Assembly (NCBI GenBank): GCA_016711505.1
Contig: JADJSV010000018.1
Span: 62,001-126,000 of the forward strand
Direction: 5' to 3'
Length of the DNA: 64,000 nt
DNA from: Bacteroidota bacterium
GTDB taxonomy: Bacteria; Bacteroidota; Bacteroidia; AKYH767-A; 2013-40CM-41-45
A program made the position numbers and the translations under genes. Numbering within the stretch: the first letter of the stretch is position 1; each line of letters opens with the position of its first letter. Of this stretch, positions 43,797-52,307 are shown in pieces. The notes below the pieces were generated by a model. That model saw nothing but the letters and a program-made list of their open reading frames with translations, did not search any database and was not told where the DNA came from.

Positions 43797-45074
43797 TTAG
43801 GATAAAACACTATAGAACCCCCAATAAGAAAACAAAACAATCAACACCAGGTAAACAACACTATTCAAAGTAAAAATCCATTTTGGAAAAAAAGCCCAGC
43901 TTGAATCTTTGAGAATTTTTCTGTTGATATTCAGAATGGGAATGATAAGCAGTAACAAAACGAATGGTATATATGATGCAACGCTTACAATAGAGAACGA
44001 TCCATTGGAATATGGCGCGGGAAAGTAGTAGATGTTCATTTCTGTAGCTAACAGATAAATGTAATATGACATAGCAATGCTTAAAGGAATCATCAACGTA
44101 CCGAAGATCGGGTAGGGCGTGCCTTTTTTCTTTAGAAAATGATAGACAGAAAAAATAACGGTTGATAAAAGAAAGAACATCAGACAAAGACCGAGAAAGA
44201 TACTTAGTCCCGGACTATTCAACGGTGTTTTGAAGTCCTTTAGGTCTTGAAACTCCGCATTAGCAGGAAACAAAGCAGGAATTTCTAATGAATGATCTCC
44301 TTTAGCAAGCTCGTCTTTCAGAACGAATTTGATTTGTTTATCGTAGTCATGATAGAAGTTCAGGTATGTAATACCCGCATTCAAATCCAGGATAGAAGTT
44401 AACAATGTGCCATCGCCATGTTTTTGCCTGCACACATGCATTGTATCGGAAAGAGCTGTGCAAAATGCCAAAGACGTATCGATTTTGTTTTCAAGGAAAG
44501 CGGAACCATTTTTATATCGCGCTTGTTTGATGCTTTTGAAATCTTTAATTGTAGATGGACAGAAATTCGCCAGGACATATTTCGGGTCATTTCCTAAAGT
44601 TAATTCGTAGGGTTCGACTACAAGATATTTTCCGGATTTATCCACATAGAAAAACACATCGTTACTAAGGGTGCTGTGATCATATTTTTCGATATAGATT
44701 TTAACCTCCTCAACAGTTTTACAAGTATGTAAAATGTCTTTTAAATAATTCGTACGACTTGTGATTTGTTTTTTATCCGAAAAGTCACGTTTATTATCTG
44801 GAGTGGCAGTTGCCAGAGTCACAAAGGCAAGTCCGAATTCGTTCATGCCGGTTTGAGGAACAAAACCAAACTCATCAGTTCTTGCTCCGGAAAAAGCTGT
44901 CCCATAGCCACGGGTTTCGAACCAGATTCTGGGAGTTTCAAACCAGGTGTCGTAGTTGCTGCCGACCATGGTTTTGTCACCTACTGTTACTTTGTAAGTG
45001 CTGCATGAATGTACGTCGTTGGCAATGGTAATTAAAGTTATGAATAGAAAAAATCCCGCCAGATATTTAATCAC
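43797..45074 (-). CDS. Ntn-type linear amide C-N hydrolase fused to a membrane domain
   Basis: Residues 1-23 are a signal peptide; cleavage would expose Cys24 (HSC-STYKVTVGDKTMVGSNYDTW), the N-terminal nucleophile of the choloylglycine/acid-amidase Ntn-hydrolase group. The hydrolase continues to about 280 (FGLAFVTLATATP, KSGKYLVVEPYE, LDLNAGITYLNFYHDYDKQ). It is followed by about five TM helices (about 290-425) not found in classical members of about 330 residues. Substrate unknown: amides of bile-acid, acyl-amino-acid or peptide type are possible. Monocistronic. Confidence 0.82.
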   Translation of the reverse strand: MIKYLAGFFLFITLITIANDVHSCSTYKVTVGDKTMVGSNYDTWFETPRIWFETRGYGTAFSGARTDEFGFVPQTGMNEFGLAFVTLATATPDNKRDFSDKKQITSRTNYLKDILHTCKTVEEVKIYIEKYDHSTLSNDVFFYVDKSGKYLVVEPYELTLGNDPKYVLANFCPSTIKDFKSIKQARYKNGSAFLENKIDTSLAFCTALSDTMHVCRQKHGDGTLLTSILDLNAGITYLNFYHDYDKQIKFVLKDELAKGDHSLEIPALFPANAEFQDLKDFKTPLNSPGLSIFLGLCLMFFLLSTVIFSVYHFLKKKGTPYPIFGTLMIPLSIAMSYYIYLLATEMNIYYFPAPYSNGSFSIVSVASYIPFVLLLLIIPILNINRKILKDSSWAFFPKWIFTLNSVVYLVLIVLFSYWGFYSVLS

Positions 45075-45230
45075 GATGTCTATGTTTAGTAAGAGCTTTT
45101 AACGAAAACGGTATTTTAATATTTAACATTTTGTAAATTATTGATGAGATTTCCTTATTTTCTCTTGACAAGGAATTGTCTACAAATTAGAACAAATTAA
45201 ACGAAAGCGTCAAATAAATAATTAGAAAGC

Positions 45231-46172
45231 TCAATCTGCATCATCTTCCTTCTTTGAAGAATCTTTCTTTTTGTTTTCTTTTTTATCTGATTGAATTACA
45301 TCACGGACTTTTTTCATTTCATTTTTATCCAATCTTTTATTTGAACGTCCATTCATTCTAATGTCGTGTTCGTTTCCGCTTTTGTGACAAGAAACACAAT
45401 CGGAAATATTTAAAATTCCCTCTTCACGGTGTTCTTCAATCATTTTGTTTTCTGAGTGTTCATGACAACCATAACATGAATAGGATTTAAAATTATTATT
45501 TGTATGACAGGTGTTACATTTTACATCGTGATCTTTGTCAAGAACAAAATAATCCGAATGATCAAAAGTAGACGGTTTCCACTTATCCGTAGAATGACAT
45601 TTATCGCAGTTGTCTTTGAGTGAAGCATGAAACGAATCATCAGGACGCGAATGACACGTTGCACAATTATTTTTCTCTGTTGCTGTGATCATATCGTGAT
45701 TGAACGTCCCTTCAAATTTCCATCCTGAAGTATTGTGACAATCTTTACAGGAACCAGATAACAGACTGTGGAGCTTATCTGTTGGTTTATTGTGACAAGC
45801 ATTACAGTTGCTGATTACTGCTTCTGTTAAAAGATCATGCTTGAAATCGCTCAATGAGCTTTCCGGCATTTTTCCTTTGTGATCTGTATGACATGCTGTA
45901 CATTTTTGATCAGAAAGATTTTCATGAAACAAAACTTTACTATTAATGACGTCTTTTCCTTTTATCGTATCTTTTCCTATTTCGGATAATTTATGGCAGG
46001 CGATACATTTAGCATTTGAAACACCTTTAAATGGAATGTGACAAGACAGACATTTTTGATTCAATGATTGATGGCCTTCAACCAATTCTCCGGGACTGAT
46101 TGTTGAATGCGGAAAAAAATACATTAGTCCAATGCAAACGATTACTATTGCAAATGCAATCGTCTTTTTCAT
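45231..46172 (-). CDS. decahaem c-type cytochrome
   Basis: Exported multihaem electron carrier with ten CxxCH motifs (CLSCH, CIACH, CTACH, CNACH, CKDCH, CATCH, CDKCH, CNTCH, CYGCH, CVSCH) in 313 residues and many extra His for bis-His ligation. The N-terminal helix TIAFAIVIVCIGLMYFF acts as signal or anchor. An upstream in-frame Met exists at 46256, but the Met at 46172, overlapping the preceding stop in ATGA, gives the signal helix directly at the N-terminus. The C-terminal 35 residues are Lys/Asp-rich. It is paired with a membrane cytochrome-b-like gene. Confidence 0.92.
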   Translation of the reverse strand: MKKTIAFAIVIVCIGLMYFFPHSTISPGELVEGHQSLNQKCLSCHIPFKGVSNAKCIACHKLSEIGKDTIKGKDVINSKVLFHENLSDQKCTACHTDHKGKMPESSLSDFKHDLLTEAVISNCNACHNKPTDKLHSLLSGSCKDCHNTSGWKFEGTFNHDMITATEKNNCATCHSRPDDSFHASLKDNCDKCHSTDKWKPSTFDHSDYFVLDKDHDVKCNTCHTNNNFKSYSCYGCHEHSENKMIEEHREEGILNISDCVSCHKSGNEHDIRMNGRSNKRLDKNEMKKVRDVIQSDKKENKKKDSSKKEDDAD

Positions 46173-46750
46173 TTTGTAAAGATCAGTATTGATATAATAT
46201 GTAAAAGAGATAGAGCAGCAAGGACCATGGCAATAGGCATATGTACCTGACGCCATTTTTTCATTGTATTAACTGTCAGAGAATCGAAGTGGAGTTTCTT
46301 TTCTATTTGATCCGGATTTAGTCCTTCTATAATGAGGCTTTGCTTTCTTTCTTTGAGCGATTCATTTGCTTTTTTCAATAAAAACTTTCCGATGAGGCCG
46401 CTTGCGACAACTATTAATAGCATGAAAATAGCCAACCATGGGATCAAAGCATTGAAGTGTATTCCCGCATGAACAAGAAGCATTACAGAACCTGACCAGG
46501 CAAGATATTCATGCAGAGCTAAAAGTTTTTTTGGAGAACCGGATTGAATTATTTTTCTTTTCCTTAATGAGTATATGAATGAAAATAAAATAACTGCCGT
46601 TCCAATTATTCCTAACCTCCGGCCAATATATATCATGTCTAGTTTATGAAGAGCATAATCCACCAGAATTGCCAGCAAGATCATTAACCCATACCATTGA
46701 AAGAAGGGCAAAACATATTTTACAAACAAAGGTTTCATATCATGCAGCAC
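46169..46750 (-). CDS. cytochrome-b-like membrane protein (probable di-haem electron donor)
   Basis: A 193-residue membrane protein with five hydrophobic segments, four of them forming a likely haem bundle. Paired His lie in LLALHEYLAWSGSVMLLVHAGIHF (about 79-99) and WRQVHMPIAMVLAALSLLHIISI (about 167-189), consistent with two b haems as in cytochrome-b561/ferric-reductase-type proteins. It overlaps the decahaem gene by 4 bp, so the pair probably moves electrons from the quinol pool to the periplasm. The identification rests on the His pattern, not on a family match. Confidence 0.72.
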   Translation of the reverse strand: MLHDMKPLFVKYVLPFFQWYGLMILLAILVDYALHKLDMIYIGRRLGIIGTAVILFSFIYSLRKRKIIQSGSPKKLLALHEYLAWSGSVMLLVHAGIHFNALIPWLAIFMLLIVVASGLIGKFLLKKANESLKERKQSLIIEGLNPDQIEKKLHFDSLTVNTMKKWRQVHMPIAMVLAALSLLHIISILIFTK

Positions 46751-46819
46751 TCAATTACTCAAATGTCGTAATTGAATATAATACTGACTATGATGATGGT
46801 CATTAAACCGGATAACAAT

Positions 46820-47317
46820 CTATAAAACCACAACCTTCATTTGATAAGAATGGGTATCCGAATAAAGAAAAAGAAAATAAACTCCGGGAGTTGCTTCATC
46901 AATTGTTATGTGCAATTCTGAAATTCCGGGAATGAGATTTAATTTTTTTTGCCTGACAACTTTTCCAAAACCGTCAACAATTGTAAGGCTTGCATCAACA
47001 ACAGTTTCCGAATTTACTCTGACATTAAAATTGCCGTCAGAGGGATTTGGAAAAGCTACAAGATTGATGATATTGCCCGAAAGTTCGTTGACAGATAACG
47101 TAAGGGACTGATCCATTTGCTGCATGCCCAGCGTCAGCATATAGTTTCCGGTGATCATTGTTGAGGAGAACGGTTCACCGATTGTATATTCAAGTGTATT
47201 TCCTGTTCCACCGGATGTTACAAGAGCAGATCGGGTGATCTGTTGCGACACAGCAGGTCCATGAATGCATGCAACAAGGAATGCAAGGATGACAATATTG
47301 CGATAAGTGAAATTCAT
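46820..47317 (-). CDS. small T9SS type A sorting domain protein
   Basis: A mature protein of about 140 residues. Signal peptide (NIVILAFLVACIHGPAVSQ), a short beta region (LEYTIGEPFSSTMI, LTLGMQQMDQ) typical of short Bacteroidota cargo proteins, and a sorting module (LVAFPNPSDGNFNVRVN, GKVVRQKKL, GVYFLFLYSD). The Met at 47317 is preferred over 47359: it puts the signal peptide at the N-terminus and leaves 1 bp after the upstream stop. It is cotranscribed with the C1q-like gene. Confidence 0.82.
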   Translation of the reverse strand: MNFTYRNIVILAFLVACIHGPAVSQQITRSALVTSGGTGNTLEYTIGEPFSSTMITGNYMLTLGMQQMDQSLTLSVNELSGNIINLVAFPNPSDGNFNVRVNSETVVDASLTIVDGFGKVVRQKKLNLIPGISELHITIDEATPGVYFLFLYSDTHSYQMKVVVL

Positions 47318-47318
47318 A

Positions 47319-48122
47319 TTAGTAAACTTTATAACCGGAGAAAATACATGGCAATCCATTTGCTATTGTAGCACCAGCTGATTGGTTGTGAAAAATCCGG
47401 ACCTTGACCGTTTGACCGGCTTGCAAATACAGTTGATCAGAAAACTTAGAATTTAGAACTGCCATATCGCAAAAATAATCTTGTTGATGATCTAAGGCCA
47501 CTGTTCCTGTTATAAGATATGTAGACACACGTGTACATGCAGAAAAAGGATTCCAAAAGATACTGACGTTGAATTGATATACACCCGCTTCAGGAGCTGT
47601 GAATCCGGATGAGTCAGCACCATTCCCATCATTGTATTCAATAGCGCCCAATTGCAATGGTGTTGCTGATCCAACACCAACTGTTACGGGAATTATATTT
47701 GCACGAAATCCAATTTTCGTTCCCGAAGTTTTAGAATGTAGTGCATATGGAACACTGAGCATTTGTGTAATCCCCATTTGTACAAAGGCTGAACCATTGT
47801 TTGTGTCCAGCTCAACAGATAAGTATTTGTCAGCGTTTCCCCAATCGATCTGATCGAAAGTACCTGAAACAAGAACCCCTTGTCCAACATTTACAGTGAA
47901 CAATCCAAGCAAGCTTGTTGTGGTGGAGTGTGTTTCTGAGTATACAACCGGTCCTGTTGCAGAACTATCGAGTATACTTAACCGAAGAGAAATAGCCCTG
48001 TTACTTAATATATTTCCCAGTGAATTTCTTGCTGCTCCCTGAAAGGGTATAGCTTGGGGTTGAGCAAAGGAAGTTATTGTAAAAGTTATTAATAACAATA
48101 GCGTAGAAAATAAATTTTTCAT
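47319..48122 (-). CDS. C1q/TNF-like domain secreted protein
   Basis: A 267-residue protein with signal peptide (FSTLLLLITFTITSFAQ), the common Bacteroidota surface-protein opening (PFQGAARNSLGNILSNRAISLRLSILD), VPYALHSKTSG, and a C-terminal jelly-roll resembling C1q (about 140-267: DGNGADSSGFTAPEAGVYQF, LYLQAGQTVKVRIFH, CIFSGYKVY). Probable trimeric surface or fibre protein. Directly followed by a small T9SS cargo gene that may be its partner. Confidence 0.78.
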   Translation of the reverse strand: MKNLFSTLLLLITFTITSFAQPQAIPFQGAARNSLGNILSNRAISLRLSILDSSATGPVVYSETHSTTTSLLGLFTVNVGQGVLVSGTFDQIDWGNADKYLSVELDTNNGSAFVQMGITQMLSVPYALHSKTSGTKIGFRANIIPVTVGVGSATPLQLGAIEYNDGNGADSSGFTAPEAGVYQFNVSIFWNPFSACTRVSTYLITGTVALDHQQDYFCDMAVLNSKFSDQLYLQAGQTVKVRIFHNQSAGATIANGLPCIFSGYKVY

Positions 48123-48229
48123 TTTGTTTTGTGGATTTGTAACGAATGTAATTAAATTATAATTGAATGGCGCATTGTGCTCAAATATTTATTTATTCCG
48201 TGTAAATTTATTATTGTTTGAAAATTTCG

Positions 48230-49135
48230 TTAATTTATTAATGTTACTCCGGTCATATCTGCCATGTTGTTTTTCAAAAAGGCATAAGTAATTTTGTCCA
48301 CGTTACAATTTATAAATTTGACTTTTTTAAACCGATCATTATTTTTGAAAAAAGTATTTAGTATTGTGGCGTTTTGAAATTTAACCCCATAGAAAGAACA
48401 GTTTTCAAAATGACAGTCCTCAAAAGTTCCTTCAAAAATAATGTTACTAAGATTTGTATTATTGAAAATTGTAAGTTTCCAAACAGCATTTTTGACATCG
48501 TTGCTCTCGAAATTCAGGCCCAATATTTTTGCTGCCGAAAAATCAGCTTCTGTGAAATTACATTTTTCAATATTGTTTTTATAAAGCTCGGCGTCTATGA
48601 ATGAACATTTGACAAATTGATTTTTTGATAAATTGGAAGATTGAATTTTACTACTACTCAGGTCTGAGAATGAAAAATCACATTGTTCAATGTTATTCTT
48701 TCCAAGAACAAGTCCGGAGAGATCGGAATGCATGAATTTGCAGTTCTTCATATTTGACGAACTGAATTTTTCTTTCAGATTCTTTAATCCCGAAAAGTCA
48801 GCATCAGTCCAGTTTCCCTGCGACATGTCCCAATTCAATTCGAATTTTTTAACCGGCTCTTCTACCTTGTTTGGGATTCTTGGTTCATCGGCGCTGCCTG
48901 ATGTGGGAGTAACAATGTTGTCGTTTTGAGCACTGTCTGAAAAATAGTTCAAGTCAACGCCGAAAATGTCTGCCAGACGGTTTAGGGTTGTAATGTCAGG
49001 CATTGATTCCCCCCGTTCCCATTTACCAACGGCTTGTGAACTAATAGATACTTGCTGAGCAAGATCAGCTTGGGAGAGATTGATTTTTTTCCTTGCTGTG
49101 GCAATTTTATTGCCGAGTGATTTAGAATTTAACAT
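48230..49135 (-). CDS. XRE-type HTH regulator fused to pentapeptide repeats
   Basis: Residues 8-62 are a complete XRE helix-turn-helix (KIATARKKINLSQADLAQQV, QAVGKWERGESMPDITTL). After a 40-residue linker, residues about 103-290 are pentapeptide-type repeats of A(D/N)LSX form (ADFSGLKNL, SDLSGLVLG, CDFSFSDLSS, CNFTEADFSAAKI), which fold as a right-handed four-sided helix. Such helices can mimic DNA or act as dimer scaffolds. No signal peptide, so cytoplasmic. A promoter with TAACTTTG lies just upstream; autoregulation is plausible. Confidence 0.85.
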   Translation of the reverse strand: MLNSKSLGNKIATARKKINLSQADLAQQVSISSQAVGKWERGESMPDITTLNRLADIFGVDLNYFSDSAQNDNIVTPTSGSADEPRIPNKVEEPVKKFELNWDMSQGNWTDADFSGLKNLKEKFSSSNMKNCKFMHSDLSGLVLGKNNIEQCDFSFSDLSSSKIQSSNLSKNQFVKCSFIDAELYKNNIEKCNFTEADFSAAKILGLNFESNDVKNAVWKLTIFNNTNLSNIIFEGTFEDCHFENCSFYGVKFQNATILNTFFKNNDRFKKVKFINCNVDKITYAFLKNNMADMTGVTLIN

Positions 49136-49160
49136 CTTTTTTTGTTTTAAATTGATGTTG

Positions 49161-49193
49161 CAAAGTTATTTTGCCCGATGAACAAAATGCAAA
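49161..49193 (-). promoter_or_regulatory. promoter of the XRE-pentapeptide gene
   Basis: Minus strand TTTG (49193-49190), 21 nt, TAACTTTG (49168-49161), giving a start about 20 nt before the ATG. Confidence 0.5.
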
Positions 49194-49362
49194 TCCATTC
49201 TGCTACTTATAGTTGTAATTGCACAACCATCAGTAGTTTTTTGACAATATTAAGTTGTTTTAAGGAGAAGGGAGAATAAAAAGCAACAAACGAAAAGTTT
49301 TCTTTTAAAGCGACAGCTTCCGGGCAATCCGGAAATCCATTGAATCCCGGTAAATGCAGTGT

Positions 49363-49818
49363 TTAATTTTCAGGTTTTAATATAATGTTTTCTGTGGAAG
49401 AATCAAGTTCAAGTCGCCCATCCTCATGCAGTGTATAATGATATTCAAAGGAGTTTCCGTCGTCGGTAATCACAGTAACCCGAGTTTCATCTTTGTGATA
49501 TTTATATGTCTGAGCCTCAAAAAGCGAATCAGCCGGAGTGACAACTAAACTTTGATCGCTTTTGAAATCATATATACTTCCGGTAATATCAACATGCCAA
49601 CCGGGCTGCTTGTTTAGGATATCGACAATTTTCCACTTTCCAATGATTGCGGATTTTCCTGTTTCTGTTAATTTAAAAAATCGCTCGCTGGTGGGATATT
49701 TATTATAATTAGAATCGAGGCGAACGAAAGCAAAATCTACAATACATGTCCCGGCTGAACTTTGAACGGCTGAAAATGCGCACAAAAATACAAAGATGAA
49801 AAAGATGACAGGTTTCAA
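49363..49818 (-). CDS. lipocalin-like secreted protein
   Basis: A 151-residue protein with a signal peptide (FIFVFLCAFSAVQSSAG) and a lipocalin-like arrangement: KLTETGKSAIIGKWKIVDIL, YDFKSDQSLVVTPADS, YTLHEDGRLELDS. One Cys (CIVDFAF) lies near the mature N-terminus. Ligand unknown. It is 5 bp downstream of the DUF1801 gene and cotranscribed. Confidence 0.68.
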   Translation of the reverse strand: MKPVIFFIFVFLCAFSAVQSSAGTCIVDFAFVRLDSNYNKYPTSERFFKLTETGKSAIIGKWKIVDILNKQPGWHVDITGSIYDFKSDQSLVVTPADSLFEAQTYKYHKDETRVTVITDDGNSFEYHYTLHEDGRLELDSSTENIILKPEN

Positions 49819-49823
49819 AATAA

Positions 49824-50294
49824 TTATTTCTTTTTTGATTTAGGATTCAGATTTTTCTCATACATCTCGATCCATTCCTTTGAACTCATTTTTTTCATTA
49901 ATTCACCAATGAGTTTATAAGGAATTTCATCCATCTTTTTAAACCGAACGCAACTCTTGCCCATGTCAAGTTTTTGTTTGCTGTGCTTTGGATATTCACT
50001 AACAAACCATTTTAGCAATTTAGGATCAGCATAAATTCCCATGTGATAGAAATTAATGGATCCTTTCTGTGAAGCGATTCCGGCAAACGGAAGAGGCTCT
50101 TCAGGTTTGCAATGATAACCGGCAGGATATAACTTGTGCGGAACAACATAACCTAGTCCACCATAACTAATCGCAGGCTCAAATCCTTTTGGCAGATTTT
50201 TAACTATTACTTCGTGAAGTTTGTTGAATGGTTCAACTCTGTCTTCCGGAAGGTTGATTAAAATTTCATTAACGGTCTTGCCTTGGGCTTTCAT
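49824..50294 (-). CDS. DUF1801-domain protein
   Basis: A cytoplasmic 156-residue protein of the YdhG/DUF1801 type: LPEDRVEPFNKLHEVIVKNLP, FEPAISYGGLGYVVPH, FAGIASQKGSINFYHMGIYA, GKSCVRFKKMDEIPYKLIGEL. Members are small soluble proteins of unknown biochemical role, often in accessory regions. First of a two-gene unit with the lipocalin-like gene. A C-terminal Lys-rich tail is usual. Confidence 0.85.
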   Translation of the reverse strand: MKAQGKTVNEILINLPEDRVEPFNKLHEVIVKNLPKGFEPAISYGGLGYVVPHKLYPAGYHCKPEEPLPFAGIASQKGSINFYHMGIYADPKLLKWFVSEYPKHSKQKLDMGKSCVRFKKMDEIPYKLIGELMKKMSSKEWIEMYEKNLNPKSKKK

Positions 50295-50350
50295 GGGAAT
50301 TATTTATAGTTCAAATATACAAATGAATCTATACTACTAAAACGGTAAAT

Positions 50351-50477
50351 GCGGATTAAAAATCCGCAGCTCGAATGCAAAGGATTGAAAATCCTTCGCA
50401 ACGGGGGATTGAAAATCCACAGCTTGAAGCAAAGGATTGAAATTCCTTCACAGCGGGAAATCCTTCGCAGCTGATAT
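50351..50477. repeat. tandem short-hairpin array (GGATTGAAAATCC type), left copy
   Basis: Four to five units of about 31 bp, each a small palindrome such as GCGGATTAAAAATCCGC or AAAGGATTGAAAATCCTT followed by (C)GCAGC/ACAGC. It lies immediately past the propeller stop codon. The pairs CGGATT/AATCCG and TGGATT/AATCCA covary between copies. Confidence 0.75.
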
Positions 50478-50479
50478 TT

Positions 50480-51586
50480 TTATTTTGTCCAGGGCTCTTT
50501 TAATTTGGCATCCATAATTTTTTGGCCATCATAAATACTTAGTCCTTGCCAGCTTCCAAACCAGACTTGTTCTTTGTTGTCTTCTAAAATACTTAACGTA
50601 ACATTGGAAGTTAAGCCATTTTCAGTTGTGAATCGCGTGAAAGCAGAACCATCATAGCAGTAAACACCAGCTCCTTCGGCCGTGAACCAAATATTTCCCC
50701 GGCTGTCTTCGCAAAAATTATAGGTTTCTACACCTTCAATAATTCCATCTTTCGTAAAGTTGGTGTACGTTGTGCCATCATATTTACTGACACCACCATA
50801 AAAAGTTCCGATCCAAATATTTCCTTTTTTGTCTTCCAAAATATCTGCAGTATTATTGTCGGTTAGCCCATTCTTATTTGTTAAATGTGTAAACTCGCCA
50901 TTCTTGTATTTGAAAATCCCATTACCATCGGTAACAAGCCACATCGTTCCATTTTTATCTTCAACAAATTTTAAAACCAATTTATCGGAAAGCATAGGTT
51001 TTGGATCTTCCACTTTTGTTTCAGGCAATAGAAAAGGAGTAAACTTTTTTCCATCAAAGTGACTAACTCCGCCTATCGACCCAACCCAAATGAGTCCTGT
51101 GTTGTCAATTTCTAGACCCCAAATTTCTTCATTTTGCAATCCAACTTCTGTGGAGAATACTGTAAACTTTTCTCCATCATATTTTATAAGTCCGGAAGAT
51201 GTTCCAAACCAGATATTGCCAACCTTATCTTCAACAATTTCTCTAACCGAAAACCATTTTCGTATTTGTTCAATGGTAACATTTTCAAGTTTCTGACCAT
51301 CGTATAGTATAATCCCATCAGTATTAGTTCCAAACCAATAGTTTCCTTTTTTATCCTGGTACATTGTCCTTACAAACTCCGATACCATTCCATTTAAATT
51401 GGTGTGAATTTGCGGAAACGTTGTGTTTTGATTTAGATTACTTGACCGATTGTTAGTTCCAATTTCTGTTTTATCATCAACCGGTTTTTCTTTCACCTGT
51501 CCTGAGCAAGATGACATTTGACAAACCCAAACAAAGAGAAATATATTTTTTATTGTAGAAATTTTCTTGCTGGCAATGTTTGTCAT
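50480..51586 (-). CDS. stand-alone sensor-propeller lipoprotein, paralogue of the 19-kb gene
   Basis: The Met at 51586 begins a lipoprotein signal (NIFLFVWVCQMSSCSG); the 28 residues upstream to 51670 are unlikely to be translated. At least six Reg_prop repeats (DKKGNYWFGTNTDGIILYDG, DKKGNIWIGTFYGGVSKYDG, EDSRGNIWFTAEGAGVYC) end EPWTK exactly as in the gene at 18978. No kinase or DNA-binding part follows. It is framed by direct copies of the GGATT hairpin arrays. Confidence 0.88.
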   Translation of the reverse strand: MTNIASKKISTIKNIFLFVWVCQMSSCSGQVKEKPVDDKTEIGTNNRSSNLNQNTTFPQIHTNLNGMVSEFVRTMYQDKKGNYWFGTNTDGIILYDGQKLENVTIEQIRKWFSVREIVEDKVGNIWFGTSSGLIKYDGEKFTVFSTEVGLQNEEIWGLEIDNTGLIWVGSIGGVSHFDGKKFTPFLLPETKVEDPKPMLSDKLVLKFVEDKNGTMWLVTDGNGIFKYKNGEFTHLTNKNGLTDNNTADILEDKKGNIWIGTFYGGVSKYDGTTYTNFTKDGIIEGVETYNFCEDSRGNIWFTAEGAGVYCYDGSAFTRFTTENGLTSNVTLSILEDNKEQVWFGSWQGLSIYDGQKIMDAKLKEPWTK

Positions 51587-51700
51587 GTTGTTGGATTTAT
51601 GATTCTTGAAAACGTTTGAATTAGCATACCCAAGTACATAAGAGGCAATGTTGATTTTGAAGTAATACAATTATAAACATAAAACGTCAATCATGGATGG

Positions 51701-51756
51701 GTGTGGATTAAAAATCCACAGCTCGGGAGCAAAGGATTGAAAATCCTTCGCAGCTG
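51701..51756. repeat. tandem short-hairpin array (GGATTGAAAATCC type), right copy
   Basis: Two units, GTGGATTAAAAATCCAC and AAAGGATTGAAAATCCTT with the GCTCGGGAGC-type spacer, in the same orientation as the array at 50351. They flank the propeller gene on its upstream side. Confidence 0.72.
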
Positions 51757-51761
51757 AAATT

Positions 51762-52031
51762 CTATTCCTCAAAAACGAGAGGACATACATTGGGTGCTAA
51801 CTTTATGACATTCTCGGCTGAATTTTCGCCAATATTCATAAACAACCAATTGCTCCCGTTTTCGGAAATTGCAATCAATTTACTTTTAAAACTGAAGTCA
51901 CGGGACGGCATCGACATAAAGGTCCCCTGCTCAATCAAACACTGCAATTCCTTACCATAACTTACAACTTTATTCAAATTGATCAATTTGAATTTTTTGA
52001 TTTCTATATTGTGGTTCTTCATCGCTTTCAA
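51762..52031 (-). CDS. small hypothetical protein
   Basis: An 89-residue soluble protein (KNHNIEIKKFKLINLNKVV, FMSMPSRDFSFKSKLIAISE, LFMNIGENSAENVIKLAP). Hydrophobic/charged balance and codon style look genuine; no signal peptide, no recognised domain. The next Met (residue 4) is an equally good start. Flanked by the hairpin array and a small broken gene. Confidence 0.5.
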   Translation of the reverse strand: MKAMKNHNIEIKKFKLINLNKVVSYGKELQCLIEQGTFMSMPSRDFSFKSKLIAISENGSNWLFMNIGENSAENVIKLAPNVCPLVFEE

Positions 52032-52052
52032 AGTTGTTTCACTCGACTTGAA

Positions 52053-52261
52053 CTATGCTTTCAAAAGATCACTGCATGGCCCTTCCAGACTTTTAATTAT
52101 TTTTGAAGTTTTCTCTTCTACAGAAATTTTATTTCTGCTTCAACATAATTAGTTTCTTTGAGAAGTTTGACGCCCGCGCTAAATGCTTTCTGTGCTTCTT
52201 CCTGACCTTTTACCAGAAAAAAAGTGAGTAGGAGACAGATTAAAGTTGAAATCTTTTTCAT
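52053..52261 (-). pseudogene. small secreted protein with an apparent frameshift
   Basis: From the ATG at 52261: a signal peptide (KKISTLICLLLTFFLVKGQ), then EEAQKAFSAGVKLLKETNYVEAEIKF, TPR-like, and a stop at 52118-52120. In the -1 shifted frame protein-like sequence continues (VEEKTSKIIKSLEGPCSDLL) to a stop at 52053. One extra T near 52123 would give a product of about 69 residues. Below usual ORF-finder length; function unknown. Confidence 0.45.
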
Positions 52262-52307
52262 GTGTATTTTGTTTTGATAAATTACAATAAAAGTTCCATC
52301 ACTGATT

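Noticed and set aside
50351..51756. Possible CRISPR array
   Set aside because: Units are short self-complementary hairpins with similar, not unique, spacers and no cas gene; they are REP-like repeats.
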